This document shows, piece by piece, positions 34,612 through 45,200 of a stretch of DNA of 64,000 bases (position 1 is its first letter; every line of letters starts with the position of its first letter). Both the position numbers and the translations under genes were made by a program. This DNA comes from Pseudomonadota bacterium (GTDB taxonomy: Bacteria > Pseudomonadota > Gammaproteobacteria > Burkholderiales > Thiobacillaceae), in NCBI GenBank assembly GCA_021847835.1, contig JAJZPR010000012.1:1-64000 (forward strand), given 5' to 3'. The notes beneath the pieces are model-generated. The model did not search any database. It was given only the letters and a program-made list of their open reading frames with translations, and was not told the DNA's origin.

Positions 34612-34690
34612 TAGTGCCAATTTGTAAGTCCTTGATTTATAAATGACGAAAAACAAGAAAAGGCATAAATCGCTCAAAATCGCTAGTTTT

Positions 34691-34713
34691 TTTGCCAAAA
34701 AATAGCCAAAAAG
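34691..34713. promoter_or_regulatory. Left arm-type site (repeated GCCAAAA)
   Basis: Two GCCAAAA units ten bases apart, in TTTGCCAAAAA context. The same double motif is found near the right end at 54696-54720. Matched sites at both ends fit integrase arm-binding or excisionase sites; this is inference. Confidence 0.5.
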
Positions 34714-34721
34714 GAGCGTGC

Positions 34722-36293
34722 GTGGCCAAACTTTCTCGGGGCATTCAGCTCATCGACTGGCGCAACGCCGACAAGTCGAAATCCATCCGCTATCGCGTGC
34801 GCATCCAGCGCAAAACCTTCCAGGCCGACGAGCTGTTCGAGACGCTGGAGGACGCCGAAAAATTCCTAGCCGACACCAAGAGCGAGAAGGGCCGTCAGGC
34901 CCTACTTAAGGAACAGGCCGACAAGGATGCAATCCAGCGAAAAGCGCTGGCGCTAGGGATCAAGGATTTCCTCACCGGGCCTTTGAGCCTGAGCAGCTAT
35001 CTCGATCACCACGCCGCTAAACACTACCCGGAACCGCCCGACGACGCGCCCGAGGCGAAGAAGAAATGGTGGGCAACGCAGGTTTCGCGAATAGAGGTCA
35101 TCAAGCGCGTCAAGGTCGAGGCTGGCAACGCAGTCGGAAAAAACGGAGAACCTCTGACCGGGCGTGTGGCGCTAATGGCGTCCCGCATCCCCAATTTGCG
35201 CAGAGAGTTCGGAACTCTCCAGCTTTCAGAGATCACCCGAAAGACAGCCAATTCGTATATCGAGGAACGGAAAAAACAGGTTTCCCTCTCGACGGTAAAA
35301 CGGGATGTCTCGTTTCTTCGCAGCTTCTTCAATACCCTCTATGAAGGTGATGAGGAAGGAGCAAAAGCCTTGGGCGAGAACCCTTTTGATGCCCGCTCTG
35401 TCCTCAAGAATCTTGAAGGGGCTGACAAGCGGCGTGCCGTCAGGCTTGAGGACTTCGGGGAAGATGCTCAAGAGCGGCTCTTTGCGGCACTTCGCGCATG
35501 CCGGAATCCCGAAATGCTCAGAATTGCGGCCTTGACCTTGGCGACCGGGATGCGGCGGGGGGAAATCCTCTCCCTAACCTGGGATCAGATTGGAGATGAC
35601 TTCATCAGCTTGCGGGCAGAGCAGACGAAGTCGAAGGAGCCAAGGAAGGTTCCACTAACTGCCGAAGCACGTGAAATCCTCGCGCAGTGTGAGAAAGACA
35701 AGAGCACCGACGGGAGAGTATTCAGCTATACGGCCGATGGGTTTAGGAGTGTCTACAAGCGTGTTCGGGAAAAGGCGGGGTTGCAGGGCTTCCGCTTCCA
35801 CGACCTTCGGCATGAATACATTTCCCGTATCCTCGAAACCCTCTCATCGCCTGTGGCTGCTGCGGAATTGGCCGGGCTGACCGTGCGGCACGTCGAGGAA
35901 CAGCACGCAAAGCCACTAGAGAATCGCAAGGCGCAGAAGAACGGCATCCAAACCGAGCACGGTTTGCGCTTGGCGGTCGGACACAAAGACAGCCGGATGA
36001 CGCAGCACTATGCTTCCGGCATCGCCAAGAAGGTGGCCGAGAATATGAGTAAGACCACTTCCGCGTCCAAGGCGTATCCCATTCTGATTGAGGTGGCAGA
36101 CGGTAAAACGGCTGTCTCCAGCCCTGACTTTGGGCTCACGGCGGCGGGGGCGAGCGAGGCGGAAGCGCTTGAAATCATCAAGGCCGAAATCATCGAATGC
36201 ATGAAAGGCGGCTTGTCGCTGCCAAACGCATCCTCTCCGCTTGAGCTTGCAAGGCAGTTCCCCGGCTGCTTGATAAAAACCCTAGCGATCTAA
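34722..36293 (+). CDS. int: Tyrosine-type site-specific integrase
   Basis: Catalyses integration and excision at tRNA-Val. The 523-residue protein has an N-terminal arm-binding region, a core-binding SAM-like domain around residues 130-230, and a C-terminal catalytic domain with TGMRRGEILSLTWDQI (first Arg, about residue 277), RFHDLRHEYISR (His-x-x-Arg, about 362) and VGHKDSRMTQHYA (nucleophile Tyr, about 428). The GTG at 34722 is preferred: AAGGAG is 5 bases upstream, while the TTG at 34692 lies inside the GCCAAAA repeat. An insertion between HxxR and the GHKD box (EEQHAKPLENRKAQKNG) is unusual. Confidence 0.95.
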   Translation: MAKLSRGIQLIDWRNADKSKSIRYRVRIQRKTFQADELFETLEDAEKFLADTKSEKGRQALLKEQADKDAIQRKALALGIKDFLTGPLSLSSYLDHHAAKHYPEPPDDAPEAKKKWWATQVSRIEVIKRVKVEAGNAVGKNGEPLTGRVALMASRIPNLRREFGTLQLSEITRKTANSYIEERKKQVSLSTVKRDVSFLRSFFNTLYEGDEEGAKALGENPFDARSVLKNLEGADKRRAVRLEDFGEDAQERLFAALRACRNPEMLRIAALTLATGMRRGEILSLTWDQIGDDFISLRAEQTKSKEPRKVPLTAEAREILAQCEKDKSTDGRVFSYTADGFRSVYKRVREKAGLQGFRFHDLRHEYISRILETLSSPVAAAELAGLTVRHVEEQHAKPLENRKAQKNGIQTEHGLRLAVGHKDSRMTQHYASGIAKKVAENMSKTTSASKAYPILIEVADGKTAVSSPDFGLTAAGASEAEALEIIKAEIIECMKGGLSLPNASSPLELARQFPGCLIKTLAI

Positions 36294-36338
36294 TGACGGT
36301 TCCGCCTCTCCCGAGCGCCCTAATAAATTCGGGTATCG

Positions 36339-36368
36339 GGGGCATTCGGAGTCGCGCTAGAATGCCCC
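36339..36368. promoter_or_regulatory. Inverted repeat overlapping a -10-like TAGAAT
   Basis: GGGGCATTC and GAATGCCCC are perfect 9-base arms around 12 bases. TAGAAT lies at 36358-36363 inside the right arm. There is no T-run, so it is more like an operator than a terminator for the operon that begins at 36405. Confidence 0.5.
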
Positions 36369-36404
36369 AAACGAATAAGGGGGTTGTATGGGGAGGATGA
36401 CGCG

Positions 36405-39400
36405 TTGCGTCTCATAAAAAACAGCGGCAACGACCGCGTCATTGACGAGTTGCGCCACTGTTTGCAGCCGAAATCATCCCTGGACATCGCTTCCCCCGCG
36501 TTTTCCCTGTTCGCGTTCGCCGAGCTGCAGGAGTTGCTGGCTGGCACCAGCAAGGCACGGCTTGCGTTGCCTGCCCCTGACCATAGCGATTGGGAGATGC
36601 TTGGCGGCGAGTCCGACAGGGCGTTTCGCAATCGCCTGCAAACCCACTGGCTTGCCAAGCAGTGTGCCGACTGGGTCGCAAACAAGGTCGAGGTCAAGCA
36701 GGCGGGCCGTTCCATTCCCCAGGCCACGATGGTGGTCCGCGCCGAGGATGGCACGCCGAGTCGGGTCATAACGGGCACCAGCTCCTTCACGACCAGCGGC
36801 TTGGGCCTCACGCCAAATCACCAGTTCAGCCTCATCCAGTCGGCGGAGAGCGCTGACGAATGCGCGCTGCTTGCCTCATGGTTTGACGGGCTATGGGCCA
36901 GCTTGCCTGCCAAGGACGACGCCAAAGCCTCGATGCTCTCCCGATTGCAGGCGCTATCGGATCATCGGCAACCTTCGCTCATCTACTACCTGACGCTGTT
37001 CCACCTTTTCAAAGACCTGGGCGACGAGCTGGATGAAGAAAAAATCATCAAGTCCGCCACGGGCATTCGGAACAGCGTCGTCTGGCAGAAGCTCTACAAG
37101 TTCCAGCGCGACGGCGTTGTTGGCGCCATCGACAAGCTGGAACGGCACGGCGGCTGCATCATCGCCGACAGCGTCGGCCTCGGTAAAACCTTCGAGGCCT
37201 TGGCAATCATCAAGTATTACGAGCTTCGGAACGACCGAGTTTTGGTGCTGGTTCCCAAGCGGCTACGCGACAACTGGACGGTCTATAAGGCCAACGACCG
37301 CCGCAACGTCCTTGCGGCTGACCGCCTGCACTACGACGTTCTGAACCACACCGACCTTTCGCGGGATGGCGGACAGTCTGGCGACATCGACCTGTCGCAC
37401 GTCAACTGGGGCAACTACGACCTCGTCGTCATCGACGAGTCGCACAACTTCCGCAACAAGATCACCCATCAGGGCAGGGAAAGCCGCTACGACCGCCTGA
37501 TGCGGCAGATCATCCGCGAAGGGGTCAAGACGCGCGTGCTGATGTTGTCGGCCACGCCCGTTAACAACCGCCTCGCCGACCTGAAAAACCAGATTGCATT
37601 CGTGTCCGAGGGTGCCGACGATGCCCTCGACGCTCACGGCATACCGAGTATCGAGGCCACGGTTCGGCAGGCGCAGTTGCAGTTCAATCGCTGGCTTCGC
37701 CTCGAAGAGGTTGACCGCAAGCCGTCGCAGCTCATGGATATGCTGGGCTTCGACTACTTCAAGCTGCTCGACCTGTTGACCATCGCTCGCTCGCGCAAGC
37801 ACATCGAGAAGTATTACGGCACCGATGAAACAGGCACATTCCCCAATCGCCTGAAGCCCATCAACATCAAGGCCGATGTCGATTTGCGGGGCGAGTTTCC
37901 GGCCATCCGCGAAATCAACGACGAGATTCGGCGGCTCAACTTGAGTCCCTACGCTCCCTTGCGGTATGTCCTGCCGCACAAGATGGCGGATTACGACGCG
38001 AAATACAGCACGCGCATTCGGGGCGGCCAGAGCTTCTTCCGCCAGATGGACCGGGAGGAGAGCCTGGTTCATCTGATCCGGGTCAACCTGCTCAAGCGCA
38101 TGGAAAGCTCGGTGGTGTCGTTCGCGCTGACCTTGAAGCGCCAGCTTGCAGGTGTCGATGCCTTGCTTGCCCGCATTGAAGCGCACGAGGATTCCGTCGA
38201 GGAGCTGGCTATCGACGAGGTCGAGATCGACGACCCCACCTACGAATCGCTTCTGGTAGGTCGCAAGGTCAAGGTGTTGCTGCAGGACGTGGATCGAGTG
38301 CGCTGGCGGCAGGATTTGCAGGAAGACCGCAACCGGCTGGCGACGTTGCTGTCCGCCGCCGAACAGATCACGGCAGAGCGGGACGCCAAGCTCGCCGACC
38401 TGCGCAAGCTGATCGCCGACAAGGCCGAAAATCCTTTCAATGATGGCAACCGTAAGGTGATCGTCTTCACAGCATTCGCCGACACGGCGATGTATCTCTA
38501 CGAGCAGCTCTCCGGCTGGGCGAAGAAGGAGCTGGGGGTGCATTCGGCATTGGTTGTCGGTGCGGGCAGCAACAAGACCAATCTGCCCAAGCTGCGAACC
38601 GATCTTGGCAGCCTGCTCACGGCCTTCTCGCCGCGCTCGAAGGAGCGTCCCACCGAATACGCCAGTGATGGCGATCTTGATTTGCTCATCGCCACGGACT
38701 GCATTTCCGAAGGCCAGAACCTGCAAGACTGCGACTACCTGGTCAACTTCGACATTCACTGGAACCCCGTTCGCATCATTCAGCGGTTTGGCCGGATCGA
38801 CCGCATCGGCTCGCCAAACGACAGCATCCAGCTCACCAACTTCTGGCCGAACATGGAGCTGGAGGAATATATCAACCTCGAACAGCGCGTCAGCGGCAGG
38901 ATGGTGCTTCTCGACATCTCGGCCACAGGCGAAGAGAACCTGATCGAGCAGCAGTCGGGCAACCAGATGAATGATCTGGAATACCGGCGCCAGCAGCTCC
39001 TGAAGCTGCAAGACACGGTCATCGACCTCGAAGACCTGTCCAGCGGGGTTTCCATCGCCGACTTGACCCTCAACGACTTCCGCATCGACCTCGCGGGCCA
39101 GTTGCGCGAATACCCAGGGATGCTCGATTCAATGCCGCTTGGTTCCTTCGCCATCACCACGACAGCGGAAAATGGAGAAGGCAGCATTCCGCCAGGAATG
39201 GTTTTCTGCTTGCGAGCAGCAGGTGAGGCAGGCGTGAACGTAGCCGAATCCGGCTATCCGCTCGCGCCTCACTACATGGTGCATGTGGGCGACGACGGCG
39301 CGGTGCTCTTGCCCTTCACCCAGGCCAAGCAGATTCTCGACCGCCTGAAAAAGCTTTGCATCGGCCGCGACATGCCAGACGCCACAGCCTGCGCCCGCTT

Positions 39401-39611
39401 CGACAAGGCGACTCACGACGGCAAGGACATGGCCAAGGCCCAAGACCTGCTCGGCAAAGCCATCGCCTCGGTTGTCGGCAAGAAGGAAGAGAAGGCCGTC
39501 GCCAGCCTGTTTGCCCCTGGTGGCACCCATGCCCAGAAAGGCGAGTTCGCGGGCATGAACGACTTCGAGGTCGTGGCATGGCTGGCGGTATTGCCGGAGA
39601 AGACGGCGTGA
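36405..39611 (+). CDS. SNF2/DEAD-type helicase with degenerate PLD-like N terminus
   Basis: A 1068-residue superfamily 2 protein. Residues 1-170 resemble the phospholipase-D-like domain of helicase-related defence proteins: LASPAFSLFAFAEL-like ASPAFSLFAFAEL and GTSSFTTSGLGLTPN are present, but the HxK position reads QAT, so the nuclease motif looks dead. The helicase core has Walker A DSVGLGKT (about 255), VIDESHNFRNK, MLSATPVNNRLADL, and the C-terminal LLIATDCISEGQNLQ and QRFGRIDRIGS. TTG 36405 is preferred over TTG 36384 because GGGGAGGA lies 7 bases upstream. Its stop overlaps the DUF4391 start (GTGA), making it the first gene of a four-gene operon. Confidence 0.85.
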   Translation: MRLIKNSGNDRVIDELRHCLQPKSSLDIASPAFSLFAFAELQELLAGTSKARLALPAPDHSDWEMLGGESDRAFRNRLQTHWLAKQCADWVANKVEVKQAGRSIPQATMVVRAEDGTPSRVITGTSSFTTSGLGLTPNHQFSLIQSAESADECALLASWFDGLWASLPAKDDAKASMLSRLQALSDHRQPSLIYYLTLFHLFKDLGDELDEEKIIKSATGIRNSVVWQKLYKFQRDGVVGAIDKLERHGGCIIADSVGLGKTFEALAIIKYYELRNDRVLVLVPKRLRDNWTVYKANDRRNVLAADRLHYDVLNHTDLSRDGGQSGDIDLSHVNWGNYDLVVIDESHNFRNKITHQGRESRYDRLMRQIIREGVKTRVLMLSATPVNNRLADLKNQIAFVSEGADDALDAHGIPSIEATVRQAQLQFNRWLRLEEVDRKPSQLMDMLGFDYFKLLDLLTIARSRKHIEKYYGTDETGTFPNRLKPINIKADVDLRGEFPAIREINDEIRRLNLSPYAPLRYVLPHKMADYDAKYSTRIRGGQSFFRQMDREESLVHLIRVNLLKRMESSVVSFALTLKRQLAGVDALLARIEAHEDSVEELAIDEVEIDDPTYESLLVGRKVKVLLQDVDRVRWRQDLQEDRNRLATLLSAAEQITAERDAKLADLRKLIADKAENPFNDGNRKVIVFTAFADTAMYLYEQLSGWAKKELGVHSALVVGAGSNKTNLPKLRTDLGSLLTAFSPRSKERPTEYASDGDLDLLIATDCISEGQNLQDCDYLVNFDIHWNPVRIIQRFGRIDRIGSPNDSIQLTNFWPNMELEEYINLEQRVSGRMVLLDISATGEENLIEQQSGNQMNDLEYRRQQLLKLQDTVIDLEDLSSGVSIADLTLNDFRIDLAGQLREYPGMLDSMPLGSFAITTTAENGEGSIPPGMVFCLRAAGEAGVNVAESGYPLAPHYMVHVGDDGAVLLPFTQAKQILDRLKKLCIGRDMPDATACARFDKATHDGKDMAKAQDLLGKAIASVVGKKEEKAVASLFAPGGTHAQKGEFAGMNDFEVVAWLAVLPEKTA

Positions 39612-40408
39612 GTTTGGAGGTGGTTCTCGATGCGCTGGCGCTGCCTGCCGACACGCGGGTCGAGCAGCGCATCCCGAAAAAGCTTCTGGTGGAGCAGGGG
39701 GCGCCAACGGCGACAGACAAGCGGCAGATTCAGGATGGCATCGACGAGCTGCACTGGGTTGCAGCCCTCAAGCCAACGAATATCGGCGTGCCCGTCTTCC
39801 GCGATGACGAGCGCGAATATCTCGAAGTGGCGGTTCTAACGGTTAGATACAGACCGACGGCCAAGGCGGCACGCCTGACCGAATTGATTCATCGGGCCAT
39901 CCCCTATCCCGTGCTGCTGGTGTCGGCTTTCCTGGATGGCGAGGCGAACAGTATTGGCGTGTCCGCCGCGCATAAAAGGTTTTCCCAGAACGAGGCGGGC
40001 AAGTTTGTCGTCGATGAGGTTCTGGCCACCAACCCGATTGCAGACCAGGACATGCAGGCGGAGAACACGAAAGCATTTCTCGCTACGCTGGCCCTGGCGC
40101 AACTGCCGACCAGCAATTTGTTCGCGCTCTATCAGGGCTGGCTCGATGGCATCGTCGCTTTCGCGGCATGCGGTATCACCGGCAGTTTCGCCAAGCCGGA
40201 ATCGCCAGAGCAAACGGCCCAGATGCGGGAACGCATCGCCCAGCATTCCAAAATCCTCGACGAGCTGGCCGTATTGCGGACGCAGGCGACCAAAGAGAAA
40301 CAGATGAATCGCCTCGTCGAGCTGAACCTGAAAATCAAACGGCTGGAATCCCAACTGGCCGCGACCCAATCCGCACTGCACGTCACACCTCTGAAAGTCG
40401 CATCATGA
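39608..40408 (+). CDS. DUF4391-domain protein
   Basis: The 266-residue protein begins at GTG 39608, overlapping the helicase stop. It carries the DUF4391 hallmarks RVEQRIPKKLLVE, IDELHWVAALKPTNIGVP, DEREYLEVAVLTV and HRAIPYPVLLVSAF, SAAHKRFSQNE. The last 55 residues are a predicted coiled coil (HSKILDELAVLRTQATKEKQ and onward), probably for oligomerisation. The family is found between SNF2-type helicases and type III Mod genes; its activity is not known to me. Its stop overlaps the Mod start (ATGA). Confidence 0.88.
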   Translation: MSLEVVLDALALPADTRVEQRIPKKLLVEQGAPTATDKRQIQDGIDELHWVAALKPTNIGVPVFRDDEREYLEVAVLTVRYRPTAKAARLTELIHRAIPYPVLLVSAFLDGEANSIGVSAAHKRFSQNEAGKFVVDEVLATNPIADQDMQAENTKAFLATLALAQLPTSNLFALYQGWLDGIVAFAACGITGSFAKPESPEQTAQMRERIAQHSKILDELAVLRTQATKEKQMNRLVELNLKIKRLESQLAATQSALHVTPLKVAS

Positions 40409-42288
40409 AAAAACTAGAAGCCAACGACCCCGAAACCCAATCTGCTGACATCGTCGCCGACAATGTGTCGCAACTGCAATTGCTTTTTCCCGAGGTTTTC
40501 TCAGACGGAAAGATTCATTTCGACGTGCTTCGTCAACTGCTTGGCGAAGCTGTTGATGAAGATGAAGAGAAGTATGGGCTTAATTGGCACGGTAAACGCC
40601 GGGCGCGACAAATTGCACTGGTTCCCAGTTCCGGCACCTTGCGGCCTTGCCAAGATAAAAGCATCGAGTGGGAGACCGCTAAGAATCTTTTGATTGAGGG
40701 CGATAACCTCGAAGTGTTGAAGCTCCTGCAGAAGAGCTACGCGGGGAAGGTCAAAATGATATACATCGACCCGCCCTACAACACAGGTAAGGATTTTATA
40801 TATCCAGACAACTTCCGCGACAACATTGGAAATTATCTTGAGCTGACTGGCCAGGTCGAGGGTGGGGTAAAAATTACTGCCAATACGGAAACCAGTGGCA
40901 GATTCCACACTGATTGGCTGAACATGATTTACCCAAGATTAAGGCTTGCTAGAAGTTTGCTCCGAGAGGATGGAGTGATTTTTATTTCTATTGATGATGT
41001 GGAAGTTAGCAATCTGCGTAAGGTCTGCGATGAAATTTTTGGCGAAGAGAACTTCATTGCAAATGTCGTATGGCAGAAAAAATATGCAGTCCAAAACGAC
41101 GCGCGCTATTTCAGCGATATGCACGACCACATCTTGGTTTACGCGAAATCTTATAAAACGACTGCTGCTGAGACTGGATTTGAGATCGGATTGTTGCCCA
41201 GGTCTGAAGATCAAAATGACTTATATAAGAACCCAGACAATGATCCTCGTGGTGTATGGCAATCCACTAGTCTTCTTAGGAAGGATGTGCAATCGACAGG
41301 ACTTTACGAGATAACAACCCCGTCTGGAAGAAAGTGTGTTCCGCCGCCAGGAACGAGTTGGCGTGTTCCGCGCCATCGCTATGATGAGTTGTTGTCGGAT
41401 GACCGCATTACCTTCGGAGCAAGTGGCGAGGGTGTTCCCAGATTAAAGCGTTTTCTTTCTGAGGTTCAAGACGGTATGAGGGCCACTACTTGGTGGACAA
41501 GAGAAGAATGTGGCGACAATGCTGAGGCAAAAAAGGAAGTTAACGCTTTAATGGGGGATTTGGCTGGCAGTTTTGACACTCCCAAGCCACTAAAGCTAAT
41601 CAACAGAATGTTGATGCTAGCTACAAAATCGGAACCTGATGCGATTGTATTGGATTTTTTTGCGGGCTCTGGAACAACCGCTCATGCAGTGATGCTGCAG
41701 AATCTACAAGATGGCGGAAATAGGCGATACATTGTTGTGCAGTTGCCAGAGCCTATTGGTAGAGAGGATTTTCCAACTATCGCCTCGCTTCTCAGGGAGC
41801 GTCTTATCAAAGCAGCAGAAAAGATAAAAGGTGAGAATCCTGCATTTAAAGGTGATACAGGTTTTCGAGTGTTCTGTTTGGACTCGTCAAACGTAAATTC
41901 GTGGGATCCTGATCGCGATAATCTGACGCAGACTCTTATAGAACATGCTGAGCACATCAAGTCTGATAGATCGGAAACTGACATTGTCTACGAGCTTCTC
42001 CTGAAGCTTGGACTCGACTTGAGCATCCCAATTGAGTCAAGGGCGATTGAAGGTAAGTCAATTGGGGCTGTGGGTGGAGGCGTTCTGATGCTGTGTTTGT
42101 CAGAGAAAATTGCCGCCAAAGAAGTTGAGTCGCTCGCTGCTGGCATCGTGTCCTGGCACAAAGAGCTGGCTCCAGCAGGTGATTCAACAGTCGTGTTCCG
42201 CGATAGCGCATTCGCCGACGACGTAGCCAAGACCAACATGGCTGCCATCCTCGCCCAGAACGGGCTCGAAAACGTCCGTAGTCTGTGA
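40405..42288 (+). CDS. mod: Type III restriction-modification methyltransferase (Mod)
   Basis: N6-adenine methyltransferase of the beta class, 627 residues. The catalytic motif IV DPPYNTGKDFIYPDNF is near residue 121 and the SAM motif I FFAGSGTTAHAV follows late, near residue 417, the beta-class order. The central region 280-400 between them is the target recognition domain and is markedly AT-rich relative to both ends of the gene. ATG 40405 overlaps the DUF4391 stop. Together with Res it would recognise an asymmetric site, methylating one strand. Confidence 0.94.
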   Translation: MKKLEANDPETQSADIVADNVSQLQLLFPEVFSDGKIHFDVLRQLLGEAVDEDEEKYGLNWHGKRRARQIALVPSSGTLRPCQDKSIEWETAKNLLIEGDNLEVLKLLQKSYAGKVKMIYIDPPYNTGKDFIYPDNFRDNIGNYLELTGQVEGGVKITANTETSGRFHTDWLNMIYPRLRLARSLLREDGVIFISIDDVEVSNLRKVCDEIFGEENFIANVVWQKKYAVQNDARYFSDMHDHILVYAKSYKTTAAETGFEIGLLPRSEDQNDLYKNPDNDPRGVWQSTSLLRKDVQSTGLYEITTPSGRKCVPPPGTSWRVPRHRYDELLSDDRITFGASGEGVPRLKRFLSEVQDGMRATTWWTREECGDNAEAKKEVNALMGDLAGSFDTPKPLKLINRMLMLATKSEPDAIVLDFFAGSGTTAHAVMLQNLQDGGNRRYIVVQLPEPIGREDFPTIASLLRERLIKAAEKIKGENPAFKGDTGFRVFCLDSSNVNSWDPDRDNLTQTLIEHAEHIKSDRSETDIVYELLLKLGLDLSIPIESRAIEGKSIGAVGGGVLMLCLSEKIAAKEVESLAAGIVSWHKELAPAGDSTVVFRDSAFADDVAKTNMAAILAQNGLENVRSL

Positions 42289-42295
42289 GGCGGAT

Positions 42296-45200
42296 ATGAA
42301 GCTTCACTTCGAATCCAATCTGGACTACCAGCACGCCGCCATCGAGGCGGTGTGCGACCTGTTCCGTGGCCAGGAAATCTGCCGCACAGAGTTCACCGTT
42401 TCCGTTCAGGGAACGCGGCGAGTGGCAGGGCAGGGTGAGCTGGCCTTGGCAGGCGGAAGTTTCTCGCAGAGTGAGCTGGGGTTAGTTCAGAACGAACTGG
42501 GGGTCGGCAACAGGCTGACACTGCTCGACGATGAAATCCTTAAGAATTTGCAGGACATCCAGTTAAAGAACGGCTTGCGGCCTTCCGTATCCTTGGCCTC
42601 GGGCGACTTTACCGTCGAGATGGAAACGGGCACGGGTAAAACCTATGTCTATCTCCGCACTGTCTTCGAACTGAACAAGCGCTACGGCTTCACCAAATTC
42701 GTGATCGTGGTCCCATCGGTCGCCATCAAGGAGGGGGTCTACAAGACGCTGCAAATCACCGAGGACCATTTCCGCAATCTGTATGCGGGCGTGCCGTTCG
42801 ACTATTTCCTCTACGACTCGAACAAGCTGGGGCAAGTCAGGAACTACGCGACCAGCCAGCATATTCAAATCATGGTTATCACGGTTGGCGCCATCAACAA
42901 GCAGGACGTAAATAACCTCTACAAGGACAGCGAGAAGACTGGGGGTGAGAAGCCCATCGACCTGATCCGCTCGACGCGGCCTGTTCTCATTGTGGATGAA
43001 CCGCAGAGCGTCGATGGCGGTTTGCAGGGACGGGGCAAGGAAGCCCTCGACTTGATGAGCCCGCTTTGCACCTTGCGCTATTCGGCCACCCACGCAGATA
43101 AGCATCACCAGGTCTATCGCCTCGACGCGGTTGATGCCTACGAACGGAAGCTGGTCAAACAGATCGAGGTGGCCTCGGCAGGAGTCGAGGGCGGCCACAA
43201 TAAGGCGTATGTGCGGCTGGTGTCCGTCAGCAACAAGGCAAACCGTATCCGGGCGGTTGTCGAACTGGATGTCCAGCGCGGGACGACGGTGTCGCGCGAG
43301 CAAATCACGGTTCAGGCGGGCGACGACCTGGAGCAAGTCGCAAACCGGCCTATCTACGAGGGCTATCTGGTCGATGACATCGGGTGCCGCAAGGGCGACG
43401 AGTATCTGCAACTCTCCAACCAGGAGGAGCGCTTGCGCATCGGCGAGTCGATTGGCGGTGTCGATGAGGATGCCGTGAAGCGACAAATGATTCGCCGCAC
43501 CATCGAGGAGCACCTGGACAAGGAGCTTCGTCTTCGCCCGCTCGGCATCAAGGTGCTGACGCTGTTCTTCATCGACGTGGTCGAGCACTACCGGAAATAC
43601 GATGGCAACGGCAGCCCCATCAAAGGCAAGTATGCCGAGATGTTCGAGGCGGAATACAAGGTGGCAGCGGCCAAGCCGAAGTTCCGCAGCCTGTTCAAGG
43701 AGATCGACCTGACGCACGAGGCGTCGGAAGTCCACGATGGCTACTTCTCCATCGACAAGAAAGGGAAGTGGCTCGACACCGACGAGGGCAACCAGACCAA
43801 CCGGGACAACGCCGAGCGGGCCTACAACCTCATCATGCGGGAGAAGGAAAAGCTGCTCGGCTTCGAGACGAAGCTGAAGTTCATCTTCTCGCATTCGGCC
43901 TTGCGCGAGGGCTGGGACAACCCGAACGTTTTCCAGATTTGCGCCTTGCGCGAAATGGGGACGGAACGGGAGCGGCGCCAGACCATCGGCCGAGGCCTGC
44001 GGCTGTGCGTGAATCAGGACGGCGAGCGTCAGCGCGGATTCGAGGTGAATACGCTTACGGTCGTAGCGACCGAGAGCTATGAGGACTTCGCGTTTAACCT
44101 GCAAAGGGAAATCGAGGAAGACACGGGCATTCGCTTCGGCATCGTCGAGAAGCACCAGTTCGCGGCGATTGCCGTGGTGGACGAGGCGGGCGAGTCGAAG
44201 CCGTTGGGCGTTGAAAAGTCCGAGGCTATATGGGCGCACCTGAAAGAGGCGGGCCTCGTTGATGCCAAGGGCAAGGTGCAGGATGCTTTGCGCACCGCCT
44301 TGAAGGACAAGACATTCAAGCTGCCCGAGGAGTTCGAATCGCAGCAGGCCGAAGTGGCCGAGATGTTGAGGAAGCTCGCGGGCGGCCTCACGATCAAGAA
44401 CGCCGACGAGCGAACACAGATCAAGACGCGCCAGGCCATTCTGCAGAGCGCCGAGTTCAAGGCGCTTTGGGACAGGATCAAACACAAAACAACCTATCGC
44501 GTCATGTTTGACAATGAGGCGCTGATCGCTTCCTGCATTCAGGCCATCAAGGACTTGCCCTCTGTAGTGAAAACCCGCCTGCAATGGCGCAAGGCAGACC
44601 TGGCGATAGGCAAGGGCGGGATCGAGACCAATGAAACGGGGACATCAGCCCCCATCGTGCTGGAAGAGCAGGACATCGAGTTGCCCGACCTGCTCACCGA
44701 GTTGCAGGACAGGACGCAGCTAACCCGCAAGAGCCTCGTTCGCATCCTGACCGAGAGCGAGCGGCTCGACGACTTCAAGAAGAACCCGCAGCAGTTCATC
44801 GACCTCGTCGCCGATACCGTCAATCGAGCGAAGCGCTTGGCCTTGGTCGATGGCATCAAATATCAGCGCATCGGCGACGACGCCTACTACGCCCAGGAGC
44901 TGTTCAGTCAGGAAGAGCTGACGGGCTACTTGAAGAACATGCTGCCAGCGACGAAGGCCGTCTATGAATATGTGGTCCATGACTTTGGCGTCGAAAAAGG
45001 CTTCGCCGAGGACTTGGAGAAGAACGAGGCCGTGAAGGTCTACGCTAAGCTTCCTGGCTGGTTCCGCGTTCCTACGCCTCTCGGCACCTACAACCCCGAC
45101 TGGGCGGTGCTGGTTGAAGTCGATGGCAAGGAAAAGCTCTACTTCGTTGTCGAAACCAAGGGCAGCCTGTTCGACGAGGACTTGCGCGACAAGGAAAGCG

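Noticed and set aside
34602-34630. TTGACA in the tRNA-Val anticodon loop as a -35 box for int
   Set aside because: The sequence 17 bases downstream is TAAGTC, and the TATAAA further on is 30 bases away, so no usable -10 is placed correctly.
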